From: JBGVMW01 sp045125095
GTDB lineage: Bacteria; Bacillota; Clostridia; Lachnospirales; Lachnospiraceae
Reading direction: 5' to 3'
Length of the DNA: 18,608 bases
Assembly (NCBI GenBank): GCA_045125095.1
Contig: JBGVMW010000112.1
Coordinates: forward strand, 1 to 18,608
Part shown: piece after piece, positions 1 through 7,736 of the stretch
Position numbering within the stretch: the stretch's first letter is position 1
How the letters are laid out: each line of letters begins with the position of its first letter
Notes under the pieces: generated by a model
What the model saw: the letters and a program-made list of their open reading frames with translations, nothing else
What the model was told of the DNA's origin: nothing
Databases searched by the model: none
Program-made: the position numbers and the translations under genes

Positions 1-24
1 CGCTACTTCTAAAAAACATCAATA

Positions 25-60
25 GCGAAAGCGGCCGCACATTTATGAGTGTGTGTCAAG
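25..60. repeat. Left copy of a 36-base GC-rich direct repeat flanking the transposase
   Basis: This stretch starts with GCGAAAGCGGC and ends with TGTCAAG. An ungapped comparison with positions 1331-1366, on the other side of the transposase, gives 22 matches of 36, including a shared GCCGCA core and a shared TGTCAAG end. The two lie in the same orientation, so they are not terminal inverted repeats. The 11-base GCGAAAGCGGC recurs exactly at 16046-16056, just upstream of add. It could be a dispersed intergenic element or the leader of another copy of the same element family; I cannot tell which. Confidence 0.4.
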
Positions 61-69
61 CATAAATTA

Positions 70-112
70 GAAAAATATGGTTAGACCCCTGTGTTTTGGA
101 ATCTAACCATAT
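70..112 (-). terminator. Rho-independent terminator of the transposase (minus strand)
   Basis: A perfect 11-base inverted repeat (75-85 with 102-112, arm ATATGGTTAGA) encloses a 16-base loop. Read on the minus strand the stem is followed at once by a T run (TTTTTC). The stop codon of the shortened transposase frame (81-83) lies inside the stem. It fits a terminator for the minus-strand transposase transcript. Confidence 0.6.
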
Positions 113-1289
113 GGATATAAAAATTAACTAAATGACATTGACATCTGAACTTTAACCTGTGCTTAGAAGCCTCACAGCCGTCATGATTCATACGATGTCC
201 TTCTTTGCAGACAGGAACACCGTCTTTTCCGATAGTAAAGTCATTTTTGTACTTGACTTTGATACCACGTTTTTCATTTAAATCAATAAAAGGAATGATG
301 TTTTTTTGTTTACAGTATTTATAGATAGGCATTGCATCATGAGCAGAATCTAAGAGTAATTTTGTAATATTGAAATCCGGAAGAAATGATTTCATTCTAA
401 AAAATGTTTCTAGAAATCCATGAGAATCATGTTTTGAAGCCGGATTTAATAAAGGAAAAACAGGAAGGTCACTTTCAGAATCGGATGCAACCAGCATATA
501 TAAATCGTATCCATGATACCAACAGTCTCTGGAAGAATCCCAACCGATATCGCAGTCAGGTTGGGAAAAATACCTGTCGCAGTTGCAGCCAGAAATTCCG
601 TTCTCAGCACAATCACAAATGCGATGGCTTCTCATTCTGTGAGAGGTAACAACAGGAGTACCATCACCCGCGATAGCTAAAGAATTATTCTTGATTAATC
701 CTTTAGAAACAGACACATCAAGAAACTGTTTTTTATAGATTTGAAGCAGGGAATGATAAGGTTGTTGTTCAGGAATAAAAGCAGTGTTCTCAAGCTGAGG
801 AATCAATTGGTCAACGGTTACTTTTTCAACAGATGCGGCTTTGGCACCTTTGTTTTTTGGTTTCTTTACCTTAGCTTTTACGGGATGAATATAAGGGGAA
901 AGATTATCATCTTCTGAATCCCATAAGCGATTAAAAAAGTCATAAAAGGTACCAACTCCAGGTGTGTTTCCAACTTCAAATCCGCTAAGAATGGCATACA
1001 AAGGATTTATTTTTAATTGTGCAGCCCAATCGGTTATGGAAGTAACCTTAAAATCGATGGATAAGAGGTAAGAACGCTGCATACAGGAAGGTGTTCTTGG
1101 AGCCGGGCCGAATTTAGAGTATTTATCACGCATAAGTTCATCAGTGTAAGATAAATCCAATGTCCAAAAACGTTCAATGATATCCCATGTAGAGCGGGCA
1201 ATTGCATCCGGATTAGGATAATATTTACGAAGATTTTCAGTAACAAAGTTTTGGTAGTCGGCATGACTGCCACAATTAATAGGTAACAA
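81..1289 (-). pseudogene. DDE transposase, C-terminally truncated
   Basis: This frame encodes a DDE-type insertion-sequence transposase, which would cut and join element ends. Visible motifs are a first-aspartate motif (AIAGDGTPV), a Cys/His-rich insert (ICDCAENGISGCNCD) and a second-aspartate motif (LLLDSAHDA). The protein then reaches HRLKFRC and runs into about 17 residues that look like non-coding translation before stopping. The C-terminal part, where members of this kind carry the catalytic glutamate, is absent, so the element is probably dead. I chose a TTG start at 1287-1289 because an SD-like GGAGGCG (minus strand, 1296-1302) sits six bases upstream; the longer frame from the ATG at 1344-1346 adds 19 unlikely residues. 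The 402-residue product is flanked by terminator-like hairpins on both sides. The family name (IS1182-like or other) is uncertain. Confidence 0.8.
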
Positions 1290-1330
1290 TAAAATCGCCT
1301 CCAATCGAAAAATATGTCTTATAAATAAGG

Positions 1331-1366
1331 GCGCGAAGCGCCGCATTTTTCGATGGATTTGTCAAG
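1331..1366. repeat. Right copy of the 36-base direct repeat, with a GGCGC-GAA-GCGCC hairpin
   Basis: This is the partner of positions 25-60 (22 of 36 bases identical without gaps). It contains the perfect inverted repeat GGCGC/GCGCC around GAA (1330-1342). On the minus strand it begins with TTGACA, which resembles a -35 box for the transposase, but no -10 box stands 16-18 bases downstream, because the GC hairpin is in the way. Confidence 0.4.
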
Positions 1367-1398
1367 AGGTTTTGGCAAAAAAAGTGGGGGATTTTAAT

Positions 1399-1444
1399 AA
1401 AAAAGGAATCTGAAAGCCTTATGTTTACTGGCTTAAAGATTCCG
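1399..1444 (-). terminator. Terminator-like hairpin between the transposase and the first lipoprotein
   Basis: Positions 1406-1419 and 1431-1444 form a 14-base stem with two mismatches around an 11-base loop. Read on the minus strand the stem is followed by TTTTTTATT, so it would stop transcription entering the transposase from the right. Insertion sequences often carry such a shield. On the plus strand the hairpin falls in the leader of the lipoprotein gene and lacks a T run. Confidence 0.5.
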
Positions 1445-1480
1445 AGAGATTATAAAATAAACCATGGAGGAAACGATTTT

Positions 1481-3514
1481 ATGAAATTTAAAGAATACTT
1501 AAAAAGAGGCTTATGCCTATCACTTGCAACATCGTTATTATTAACCGGTTGTGCAAGTACTACACCGGAAAGTAAAGAAACCAGCACAAACACTACAACC
1601 ACAACACAGCAATCAGAGAATGAGGAGACGGTATCCAGTATTTCTCAAAGTGATAAGGATCTGGTAGCATCCTTAAAAGACAAATACGGTGCAGCTACTG
1701 TAGATTACACAGAAGATGTGATAACAGTAGCACGAAATGAAAACATTGAAATCCAGTTAGGGTTTGATGCATTAGAAAAAGAAATGGGAAAATTGTCAGA
1801 CTATTTTACCGTATATCAGGATACAGAAATGCAATATCCATTAGATTGCTTCTATGAGTATGATTATAAGACCAATACCCTTATAATTAAGCCACCAACA
1901 TTTGGCGTTGCAGAGCTTTATACTGCAAGTGGTTCCGATATCGACTTAAGTGATTTAAGCGGAAGCTTCTTGTATGATGACGAGACAGGTGATGACTGGG
2001 GGAACCTTGGTAAACTGTATCTGGTTCAGAAATTAGATACAGAAACAGGTGAAGAATTAGAAACACCAAGTATCACCATTATGGAAGTAGAAACAGAGTT
2101 AAAGGAGGCACCAGTTGCAGAGTTTACTTGTGATGATGATGGTGTGGCAACAATCAACTGGACACCGGTTGAGGGAGCAACGGAGTATGTATTATTTATG
2201 ATTACAAAATATGTGGGAGAAGATATGTCAGATCCTGGATTTGATTCATATTCCTATGCAATAGCCAGAACAACCGATACGACATGGAGCGCGCCAACGC
2301 ATGTATTTGACTATACAGGTGATGTAATAAGCATGAATGATATTTTCGAAAATTATATTACATCACAAGATGATGAGTATAGTGGCATGGAGAATATGAA
2401 TGAAGATTTCTTTGAAACTATGGTAGACCACATCGGTGTAATTGCTATCACAGAAAACGGAAGTTCTCCAGTAAGTAATATGTGTTCGTTAAAGACATAT
2501 TCACAGCTTCTTCCACAAGGATGGGCATGGCATCAGAATGCAGAGGAGGTAGGTAGTGCCTTCTGTACCTCCATTGATTTGTTACCTGCGGAAGTCAATA
2601 TTACAATGTGTGACGGAAGCACATCAAGACGAGTAATTGAATATGATTTTGATAATTATGTGTTAAATGAAGATGGTACAAGGATTGACATTCCATCAAA
2701 AGCATCCGGTACATTATTAAGTGAAACCTATACAGCAGTTGTAGAGAATACGGACACCTTAGAAGCAGATCTACAGGCAATCAAGGAGCGTCAGGAGAAA
2801 TTAAAGAATAAGGGTGGTGTTGTAAATAAAGGTGTTCAGATTACAAATGATACACCAGACACAACTGATGGGGATGCAAACGAACCAGAAGAGACAACAG
2901 CCCCAGAAGCAACAGAGCCGGAGGAGACAACAGCACCAGAAGCAACAGAGCCAGAGGAAACAATGGCTCCAGAGACAAGTACACCGGAAGAAGAACCGAA
3001 AACTTCTGACTTAGATACCAATATTCAGGTAACTGCAAACAGTGCATTAAGTGAGTACATTGCCCTTCAGATGTTAAACAGTAAAGAAGTCATTGACTTA
3101 AATCTGTTTTCCGAAAGTAGAAATACCGATATTGTAATCGATGCTTATATGGAAGCAAAATACCAGAATCCATTAGTTATGGGTATCTATGGTGTAGCCT
3201 ATGATGAAAGCAACAAACTGTTGTATATACAGTATGATGATGAACCGGAGGTAACAGCAACAAAGCGTGAAGAAACAAAGGCAAAAGCAGAGGAAATTGT
3301 TGCACAGATTATTACGGATGGAATGACCGACTTAGAGAAGGAAACGGCAATCAACCAGTATCTCTGCGAGCATGCAGTATATGATGATGCTGCTTTAGAG
3401 AGTGCAGAAAAATATGATTTCCAAGAAGTGGATAAAGAGTATTTAGACTCCTTTACCCCATATGGTGTCCTTGTAAATGGAGTAGGTGTGTGCAAGTTAT
3501 TCAAGTGCATTTAA
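1481..3514 (+). CDS. Transglutaminase-like lipoprotein, truncated by frameshift (5' part)
   Basis: This is a surface lipoprotein of 677 residues as it stands. The start at ATG 1481 is set by GGAGG at 1466-1470. A lipoprotein signal (MKFKEYLKRG, then LLTGC) puts the lipidated cysteine at residue 24. A Ser/Thr-rich linker follows, then a beta-rich region, a fibronectin-III-like segment from about residue 210 (WTPVEGATEYV), a Thr/Glu/Pro repeat stalk, and the first part of a transglutaminase-like domain (SFTPYGVLVNGVGVC). The frame then ends in KLFKCI. The next gene is a close paralogue, and comparison shows that two bases are missing in the GT tract at 3486-3492, so the catalytic cysteine, histidine and aspartate region is out of frame. 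A lipoprotein without its catalytic core may still be made. A sequencing error cannot be excluded. The ligand or substrate is unknown. Confidence 0.85.
   Translation: MKFKEYLKRGLCLSLATSLLLTGCASTTPESKETSTNTTTTTQQSENEETVSSISQSDKDLVASLKDKYGAATVDYTEDVITVARNENIEIQLGFDALEKEMGKLSDYFTVYQDTEMQYPLDCFYEYDYKTNTLIIKPPTFGVAELYTASGSDIDLSDLSGSFLYDDETGDDWGNLGKLYLVQKLDTETGEELETPSITIMEVETELKEAPVAEFTCDDDGVATINWTPVEGATEYVLFMITKYVGEDMSDPGFDSYSYAIARTTDTTWSAPTHVFDYTGDVISMNDIFENYITSQDDEYSGMENMNEDFFETMVDHIGVIAITENGSSPVSNMCSLKTYSQLLPQGWAWHQNAEEVGSAFCTSIDLLPAEVNITMCDGSTSRRVIEYDFDNYVLNEDGTRIDIPSKASGTLLSETYTAVVENTDTLEADLQAIKERQEKLKNKGGVVNKGVQITNDTPDTTDGDANEPEETTAPEATEPEETTAPEATEPEETMAPETSTPEEEPKTSDLDTNIQVTANSALSEYIALQMLNSKEVIDLNLFSESRNTDIVIDAYMEAKYQNPLVMGIYGVAYDESNKLLYIQYDDEPEVTATKREETKAKAEEIVAQIITDGMTDLEKETAINQYLCEHAVYDDAALESAEKYDFQEVDKEYLDSFTPYGVLVNGVGVCKLFKCI
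2879..2977 (+). repeat. Three copies of a 33-base repeat encoding a Thr/Glu/Pro stalk
   Basis: Three in-frame copies of an 11-residue unit, consensus TEPEETTAPEA (first copy begins with N, third is TEPEETMAPET). They separate the beta-rich N-terminal half from the transglutaminase-like half and probably form an extended, acidic stalk. The paralogue downstream carries four copies. Confidence 0.85.
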
Positions 3515-3983
3515 AGTATTAGCAGATGAAGCCGGCTTAGAAAGTATGGTAGTAACCGGATACTTAGAAGGTAACCTTCCACATGCGTGGAACCGTGTGA
3601 AAATTGATGGACAGTGGTTGTCAGTGGATTCTACAAATAACGATAATGATATCGTACAGAATGCGTTGCTGAATGTATCTGATACAGGAGTACGAGGTGT
3701 GTTAGTAGAGGATGAAAGATTTGTTATAGATGAAAAAATAGGTTCTTACACAGGTGAAACAGATGACAAGGAATTCTATCGTATGAATGGAAAATATTAT
3801 GATACGGATGCTATTGTTGCAAAGCTGGTAGAAGAAATCAATGCAGATGGTGATGCAATGCTTCGTACAGAGTATACCATTGATGATGCACAGTTTCAGG
3901 AGATTGCACAGGCAGTATCCGATGAAGTTGGTGGACATATTAAGGGATATTATTGGTTAGGTGTCATTCATTTAACAAAATAA
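3486..3983 (+). pseudogene. Out-of-frame 3' part of the first transglutaminase-like lipoprotein
   Basis: This frame continues the preceding lipoprotein after a two-base deletion. It reads CASYSSAFKVLADEAG, then HAWNRVKIDGQW and VDSTNNDND: the cysteine, histidine and aspartate of a transglutaminase-type triad. It ends in YYWLGVIHLTK, matching the end of the intact paralogue (YHWLGVLHLTK). Restoring two bases would give one protein of 834 residues, against 847 for the paralogue; 11 of the 13 missing residues are one stalk repeat. A GTG at 3486 could formally start it, but it has no ribosome-binding site or signal peptide, so an independent gene is unlikely. Confidence 0.8.
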
Positions 3984-4006
3984 AAAAATTTTTATTTTTT
4001 TTGCAA

Positions 4007-4044
4007 CCTTTTTCGTATATACATAGTATTACTATTGAAAAAGG
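4007..4044. promoter_or_regulatory. Inverted repeat ahead of the second lipoprotein
   Basis: CCTTTTTC (4007-4014) and GAAAAAGG (4037-4044) are perfect complements separated by 22 AT-rich bases. An A/T run precedes it after the stop of the first lipoprotein (3984-4002). A weak promoter-like pair, TTGCAA at 4001-4006 and TAGTAT at 4024-4029 with a 17-base spacer, overlaps the repeat. It may be an operator or leader hairpin; no T run follows the stem on the plus strand, so it is not a clear terminator. Confidence 0.35.
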
Positions 4045-4077
4045 AAATGTAACAAACAATAAGTGGAGGAATGTATT

Positions 4078-6621
4078 ATGAAATTTAAGGAATATCTAAA
4101 GAAAGGAATGTGCCTTTCCTTAGCAGCAGCTGTGTTATTGACTGGTTGTGCAAACAGCAAACATGCTTCTGGTGACGATACAGAAACAGAAGCTCCTACA
4201 ACCAATGAAACAAAGAAAGTAGATAATGATGGAGAAGTTACCAAGATTTCAGGAAGCGATGTAGAATTAGCAACATCCTTAAAAGACAAATATGGTGCAG
4301 CTACTGTAGATTATACAGAGGATGTAATGGTTATAGAACGTAATGAAACCATTGAAATTCCGTTAAGCTTTAATACCTCAGAAACAGATATCACAGATTG
4401 GACGAAATATTTTTCTGTTTATCAGGATGCAGATATGGAATACATGGTATCTGCTTATGCAGAATGTGATTATGATACCAATACCATTACAATCACACCA
4501 CCATCCACAGGTGTAGCAGAAATTTATGATTCTTATTCGGGTGCAGATTTAAGTGATTTATCCGGAAGTTATTTATACAATGATGAATTGCATGATAACT
4601 GGGGTAATCTTGATAAATTCTATCTGGTTCAGCGTTTAGATACAGAAACAGGTGAAGAATTAGAAACACCACGCATTACAATTATTAAAATAAAAGCAGA
4701 ATTAGAAGAAGCGCCAGTGGTAGAGTATACCTGTGATGATAACGGTGTGGCAACCATTAACTGGACACCGGTAGAAGGTGCTACAGAATATGTAATATTT
4801 AAGGTTACCAAATATGACTTTGATGATGATTCCTATGCACAGGGATTTGATTGTATGGCAAATGCAATCGCCAGAACATCAGATACCACATGGAGTGCCG
4901 ATATAAATGAAAATGATTATACAGGTACTACCTATATGATGAACCAGATTTTTTCAAATTATATCACTTCTGATGACGACCATGCAGGTGGTATGGAAGA
5001 TATGAATGGTAACTACAATGAAACGATGGAAGATTATGTAGGTGTCATTGCTATTACCGAGGGTGGAAGTTCTTTAGTAAGTAACATGTGTTCTTTCAAT
5101 ACTTATGCAAAGATTCTTCCGGAAACTTGGGCGCATAATCAGAATGATGCGGAAATAGAAAGTTATAGCTATGGCTCCGTTGCGGAACTTCCAGCGGAAG
5201 CAAGTATTACTATGTGTGATGGAAGCACATCGAAGCGTGTATTAGATTACGATATTGAAAATATAAGCACAGGTGCATTTGGAGATTATGTTCTGACAGT
5301 AAGTCCATCCGGTACACTTTTAGAGAAAGAATTCTCACTGTATATAGAAGATACTTCTACATTAGAAGCAGATTTAGCAGCATTACAGGAGCGTCAGGAA
5401 AAATTAAAAAATAAAGGTGGTGCCGTAGATAAAGGTACTGAGATTGAAAATGAAACTGAGGAGCAGACCACAGAAACCACAAGTGGTGATGCAGAAGAAC
5501 AGACAGTAACAGAGCCAGAAGAAACAACAACACCAGAGGCAACAGAGCCGGAAGAAACAACAGCTCCAGAGGCAACAGAGCCGGAGGAAACAACAGCTCC
5601 AGAAGCAACAGAACCAGAGGAAACCACAACTCCGGACAATACAGAGTTAGATACAGATATGGCAGTAACTGCGAATAGTGCTTTGAGTGAGTACATTGCA
5701 ATTCAGTTATTGAATAGTAGGGAAACCATTGACTTGTCTCCATTTAACGAGAGTAGAAATGAAGATATTGTAGCAGATGCATATTTGGAGGCAAAATATC
5801 AGAATCCATTAGTAATGGGTATTCAAAATGTTGGTTACGACAGTGCAAATCGTGTGCTGTATATACAGTATGATGATGAACCGGCAGTAACTGCACAAAA
5901 GCGTGAAGAAGTGAAGGCAAAAGCAAAAGAAATTGTTGGTCAGATTATTACAGATGGTATGAGCGACTTAGAAAAGGAAATTGCAATTAACCAGTATCTT
6001 TGTGACAATGCCACATATGATAATGCCGCTTTAGAAAGTGCTGAAAAATACAATTATCAAAATGTAGATGCAGAGTTTAATGATTCCTTTACACCGTATG
6101 GTGTTCTTATAAATGGAGTAGGTGTATGTGCAAGTTATGCAGGTGCATTTAAGGTATTAGCAGATGAAGCAGGTTTAGAATGTATCGTAGTTGCCGGATA
6201 CTTAGAGGGTAATCTTTCACATGCATGGAACCGTGTAAAAATTGATGGAAAGTGGTTATCGGTAGATTCTACGAATAATGATAATGAAGTGATACAGAAC
6301 GCATTACTGAACATTTCTGATACGGGAGCAAATGGTGTATTGGTAGAAGATGAGAGATTTATTCTTGATGAAAAGCGGAATGACTATAAAGGTGATACAG
6401 ATGATAAAGAATATTATCGTATCAATGGAAAGTATTTTCCTGCCGATGCAATTGTTGATAAGTTAGTAGAAGAATTAAATGCAGATGGGGATGCAATGCT
6501 TCGTTCCGATTATGATATTGATGATACAGTATTCCAGACGATTTTGAATGCTGTTGCTACAGAAATGGGAGAGTCTGTCAAAGGTTATCACTGGCTTGGA
6601 GTTCTTCATTTGACAAAGTAA
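4078..6621 (+). CDS. Transglutaminase-like lipoprotein with Thr/Glu/Pro repeat stalk (intact)
   Basis: An intact 847-residue surface lipoprotein, paralogue of the broken gene upstream. The start is ATG 4078, seven bases after GGAGGA; the in-frame GTG at 4063 lies in the ribosome-binding site. The lipobox LLTGC gives lipidated Cys24. A Thr-rich linker, a beta-rich region and a fibronectin-III-like segment from about residue 212 follow, then four 11-residue acidic repeats (residues 478-521). The C-terminal third holds a transglutaminase-like core with Cys684 (GVCASYAGAF), His715 (SHAWNRVKIDGKW) and Asp730 (VDSTNND). This family includes cysteine proteases, peptidases and crosslinking enzymes, so the reaction (cell-wall or protein cleavage, or crosslinking) cannot be assigned. 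cdd starts 39 bases downstream, so the two may share a transcript. Confidence 0.88.
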   Translation: MKFKEYLKKGMCLSLAAAVLLTGCANSKHASGDDTETEAPTTNETKKVDNDGEVTKISGSDVELATSLKDKYGAATVDYTEDVMVIERNETIEIPLSFNTSETDITDWTKYFSVYQDADMEYMVSAYAECDYDTNTITITPPSTGVAEIYDSYSGADLSDLSGSYLYNDELHDNWGNLDKFYLVQRLDTETGEELETPRITIIKIKAELEEAPVVEYTCDDNGVATINWTPVEGATEYVIFKVTKYDFDDDSYAQGFDCMANAIARTSDTTWSADINENDYTGTTYMMNQIFSNYITSDDDHAGGMEDMNGNYNETMEDYVGVIAITEGGSSLVSNMCSFNTYAKILPETWAHNQNDAEIESYSYGSVAELPAEASITMCDGSTSKRVLDYDIENISTGAFGDYVLTVSPSGTLLEKEFSLYIEDTSTLEADLAALQERQEKLKNKGGAVDKGTEIENETEEQTTETTSGDAEEQTVTEPEETTTPEATEPEETTAPEATEPEETTAPEATEPEETTTPDNTELDTDMAVTANSALSEYIAIQLLNSRETIDLSPFNESRNEDIVADAYLEAKYQNPLVMGIQNVGYDSANRVLYIQYDDEPAVTAQKREEVKAKAKEIVGQIITDGMSDLEKEIAINQYLCDNATYDNAALESAEKYNYQNVDAEFNDSFTPYGVLINGVGVCASYAGAFKVLADEAGLECIVVAGYLEGNLSHAWNRVKIDGKWLSVDSTNNDNEVIQNALLNISDTGANGVLVEDERFILDEKRNDYKGDTDDKEYYRINGKYFPADAIVDKLVEELNADGDAMLRSDYDIDDTVFQTILNAVATEMGESVKGYHWLGVLHLTK
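5509..5640 (+). repeat. Four copies of a 33-base repeat encoding a Thr/Glu/Pro stalk
   Basis: Four in-frame copies of TEPEETTxPEA (the last is TEPEETTTPDN). Copy number differs from the upstream paralogue, which has three. Synonymous third-base differences between copies show that the array is not brand new. Confidence 0.9.
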
Positions 6622-6660
6622 ATGTTGGGTACACATGTTGCAATAGTAAGGAGAGATACT

Positions 6661-7077
6661 ATGACAAATGATTGGAAAGAACAGCTTGTGGAACAGGCAA
6701 TTCAAATGACAAAGCAGTCCTATGCACCGTATTCTCATTTTCATGTAGGTGCAGCATTGTTAGCTGACAATGGAAAGATATATACCGGATGCAATATTGA
6801 AAATGCTTCTTATCCTGCGACTGTGTGTGCCGAAAGAGTGGCAGTGTTTCAGGCGGTAAGTGAAGGAGTAACATCCTTCACAGCTATCGCCATTGCTGGG
6901 GGTATGAATGGTATGATCACGGATTACTGTGCTCCCTGTGGAATTTGTCGTCAGGTGCTAAGAGAATTTTGCAAACCGGATTTTCAGATTCTTCTTGGGA
7001 AATCGGCTGAGGATTATAAGATATATACATTAGAACAGCTTTTACCGGAGAGTTTTGGACCTGAGCATTTAAGTTAA
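6661..7077 (+). CDS. cdd: Cytidine deaminase
   Basis: Hydrolytic deamination of cytidine and deoxycytidine to uridine and deoxyuridine in the cytoplasm; pyrimidine salvage. The 138-residue protein matches the short homotetrameric class (about 130-140 residues). It has the substrate motif NIENASYP (45-52), the zinc ligand Cys56 with catalytic Glu58 in VCAERVA, and the zinc ligands Cys93 and Cys96 in PCGICRQ. The start at ATG 6661 is chosen because AAGGAGAG (6648-6655) stands five bases upstream; an in-frame ATG at 6622 directly abuts the previous stop and has no such site. Its product uridine is the substrate of the pyrimidine-nucleoside phosphorylase encoded about 1.6 kb downstream. The function is certain from motifs. 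Confidence 0.96.
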   Translation: MTNDWKEQLVEQAIQMTKQSYAPYSHFHVGAALLADNGKIYTGCNIENASYPATVCAERVAVFQAVSEGVTSFTAIAIAGGMNGMITDYCAPCGICRQVLREFCKPDFQILLGKSAEDYKIYTLEQLLPESFGPEHLS

Positions 7078-7106
7078 ATAGTTATAAAAATAGGAACAAA
7101 GTCATG

Positions 7107-7135
7107 TTGTTGCTTCTGGCTGACTGTGGTAAAAT
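7107..7135 (+). promoter_or_regulatory. Probable sigma-A promoter of the ECF sigma gene
   Basis: TTGTTG (7107-7112), a 17-base spacer and TAAAAT (7130-7135) make a good housekeeping promoter, 31 bases before the sigma factor start. A GGAAC at 7093-7097 resembles the -35 box of many ECF promoters and might support self-activation, but no convincing partner -10 was found. Confidence 0.5.
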
Positions 7136-7165
7136 TGCAATGCGCTATTAGTTAGGAGGAACATC

Positions 7166-7657
7166 ATGAAGGATGTGAATACACTGAATATCGATGAAGT
7201 TGTAAATAAATATGCAGATATGGTGTATCGTATTGCTGTTACACAGATGAAAAACACTCACGATGCACAGGACATATTTCAGGAAGTATTTCTTCGTCTG
7301 GTTAAACATATGGATACCATTGAAAGTGAAGAACATTTAAAGGCATGGCTGATACGAGTAACGTTGAATTGCTCAAAAACAAATTTGACAAGTGCGTGGA
7401 GAAGGCATACGCAGTCAATTGAGGAACAGACAGAGGAGTTTTCCTTTGAGACAGAAGAACAGTTAGATTTATATGAACATTTGCAGAAACTGCCAAAGAA
7501 ATATCGTACGGTTTTGTACTTGTTCTATTATGAGGAAATGTCGATAAAAGAGATTTGTGAAGTAACCGGACAAAAGGAGCCAACTGTAAAGTCGCAGTTG
7601 TCAAGAGCAAGAACCATGTTGCGAACAGAGTTAGAGCAGGATGGATTTAGACGATAA
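7166..7657 (+). CDS. ECF-type RNA polymerase sigma factor
   Basis: A 163-residue sigma-70 family factor of the extracytoplasmic-function (ECF) class, which would direct RNA polymerase to a small set of promoters. Region 2 is seen near residues 10-60 (YADMVYRIAVTQMKN, then DAQDIFQEVFLRL), followed by a short linker and region 4 at about 105-155 (LPKKYRTVLYLFYYEEMS, then a helix-turn-helix EICEVTGQKEPTVKSQLSRAR). Regions 1 and 3 are absent, as expected for ECF factors. The start ATG 7166 has TTAGGAGGA just upstream. The next gene encodes a single-pass membrane protein that is probably its anti-sigma factor. Targets are unknown; the pdp promoter looks like a sigma-A promoter, so control of the salvage genes by this factor is not evident. 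Confidence 0.92.
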   Translation: MKDVNTLNIDEVVNKYADMVYRIAVTQMKNTHDAQDIFQEVFLRLVKHMDTIESEEHLKAWLIRVTLNCSKTNLTSAWRRHTQSIEEQTEEFSFETEEQLDLYEHLQKLPKKYRTVLYLFYYEEMSIKEICEVTGQKEPTVKSQLSRARTMLRTELEQDGFRR

Positions 7658-7736
7658 AAGTTGTACCACAATTGGGAAATGTAGATGAGGTGGATGCACC
7701 AAAACAGAAAGATATTTCTGAAAAGGAGTGATCAGA

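Noticed and set aside
31..38. GCGGCCGC as a cloning-vector NotI site
   Set aside because: Surrounding sequence matches the native repeat at 1331-1366, and no other vector sequence is seen.
2836..3021. Minus-strand frames with repeated GAVVSSGSVASG, and similar at 5394-5696
   Set aside because: They are the reverse translation of the 33-base stalk repeats on the plus strand.
3486..3493. Programmed -2 ribosomal frameshift at the GT tract
   Set aside because: A -2 shift would restore the cysteine, but no slippery heptamer or stimulatory structure is evident, and the paralogue is read straight through.
7093..7125. ECF-type autoregulated promoter (GGAAC) before the sigma gene
   Set aside because: The -35-like GGAAC has no convincing -10 partner at the right distance; the TTGTTG/TAAAAT promoter fits better.
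7660..7731. Coding-like frame (VVPQLGNVDEVDAPKQKDISEKE) between the sigma and anti-sigma genes
   Set aside because: It reads like protein but has no ATG and no ribosome-binding site, and the sigma factor already ends at a normal length. It could be a frameshifted former extension, but there is nothing to compare it with here.
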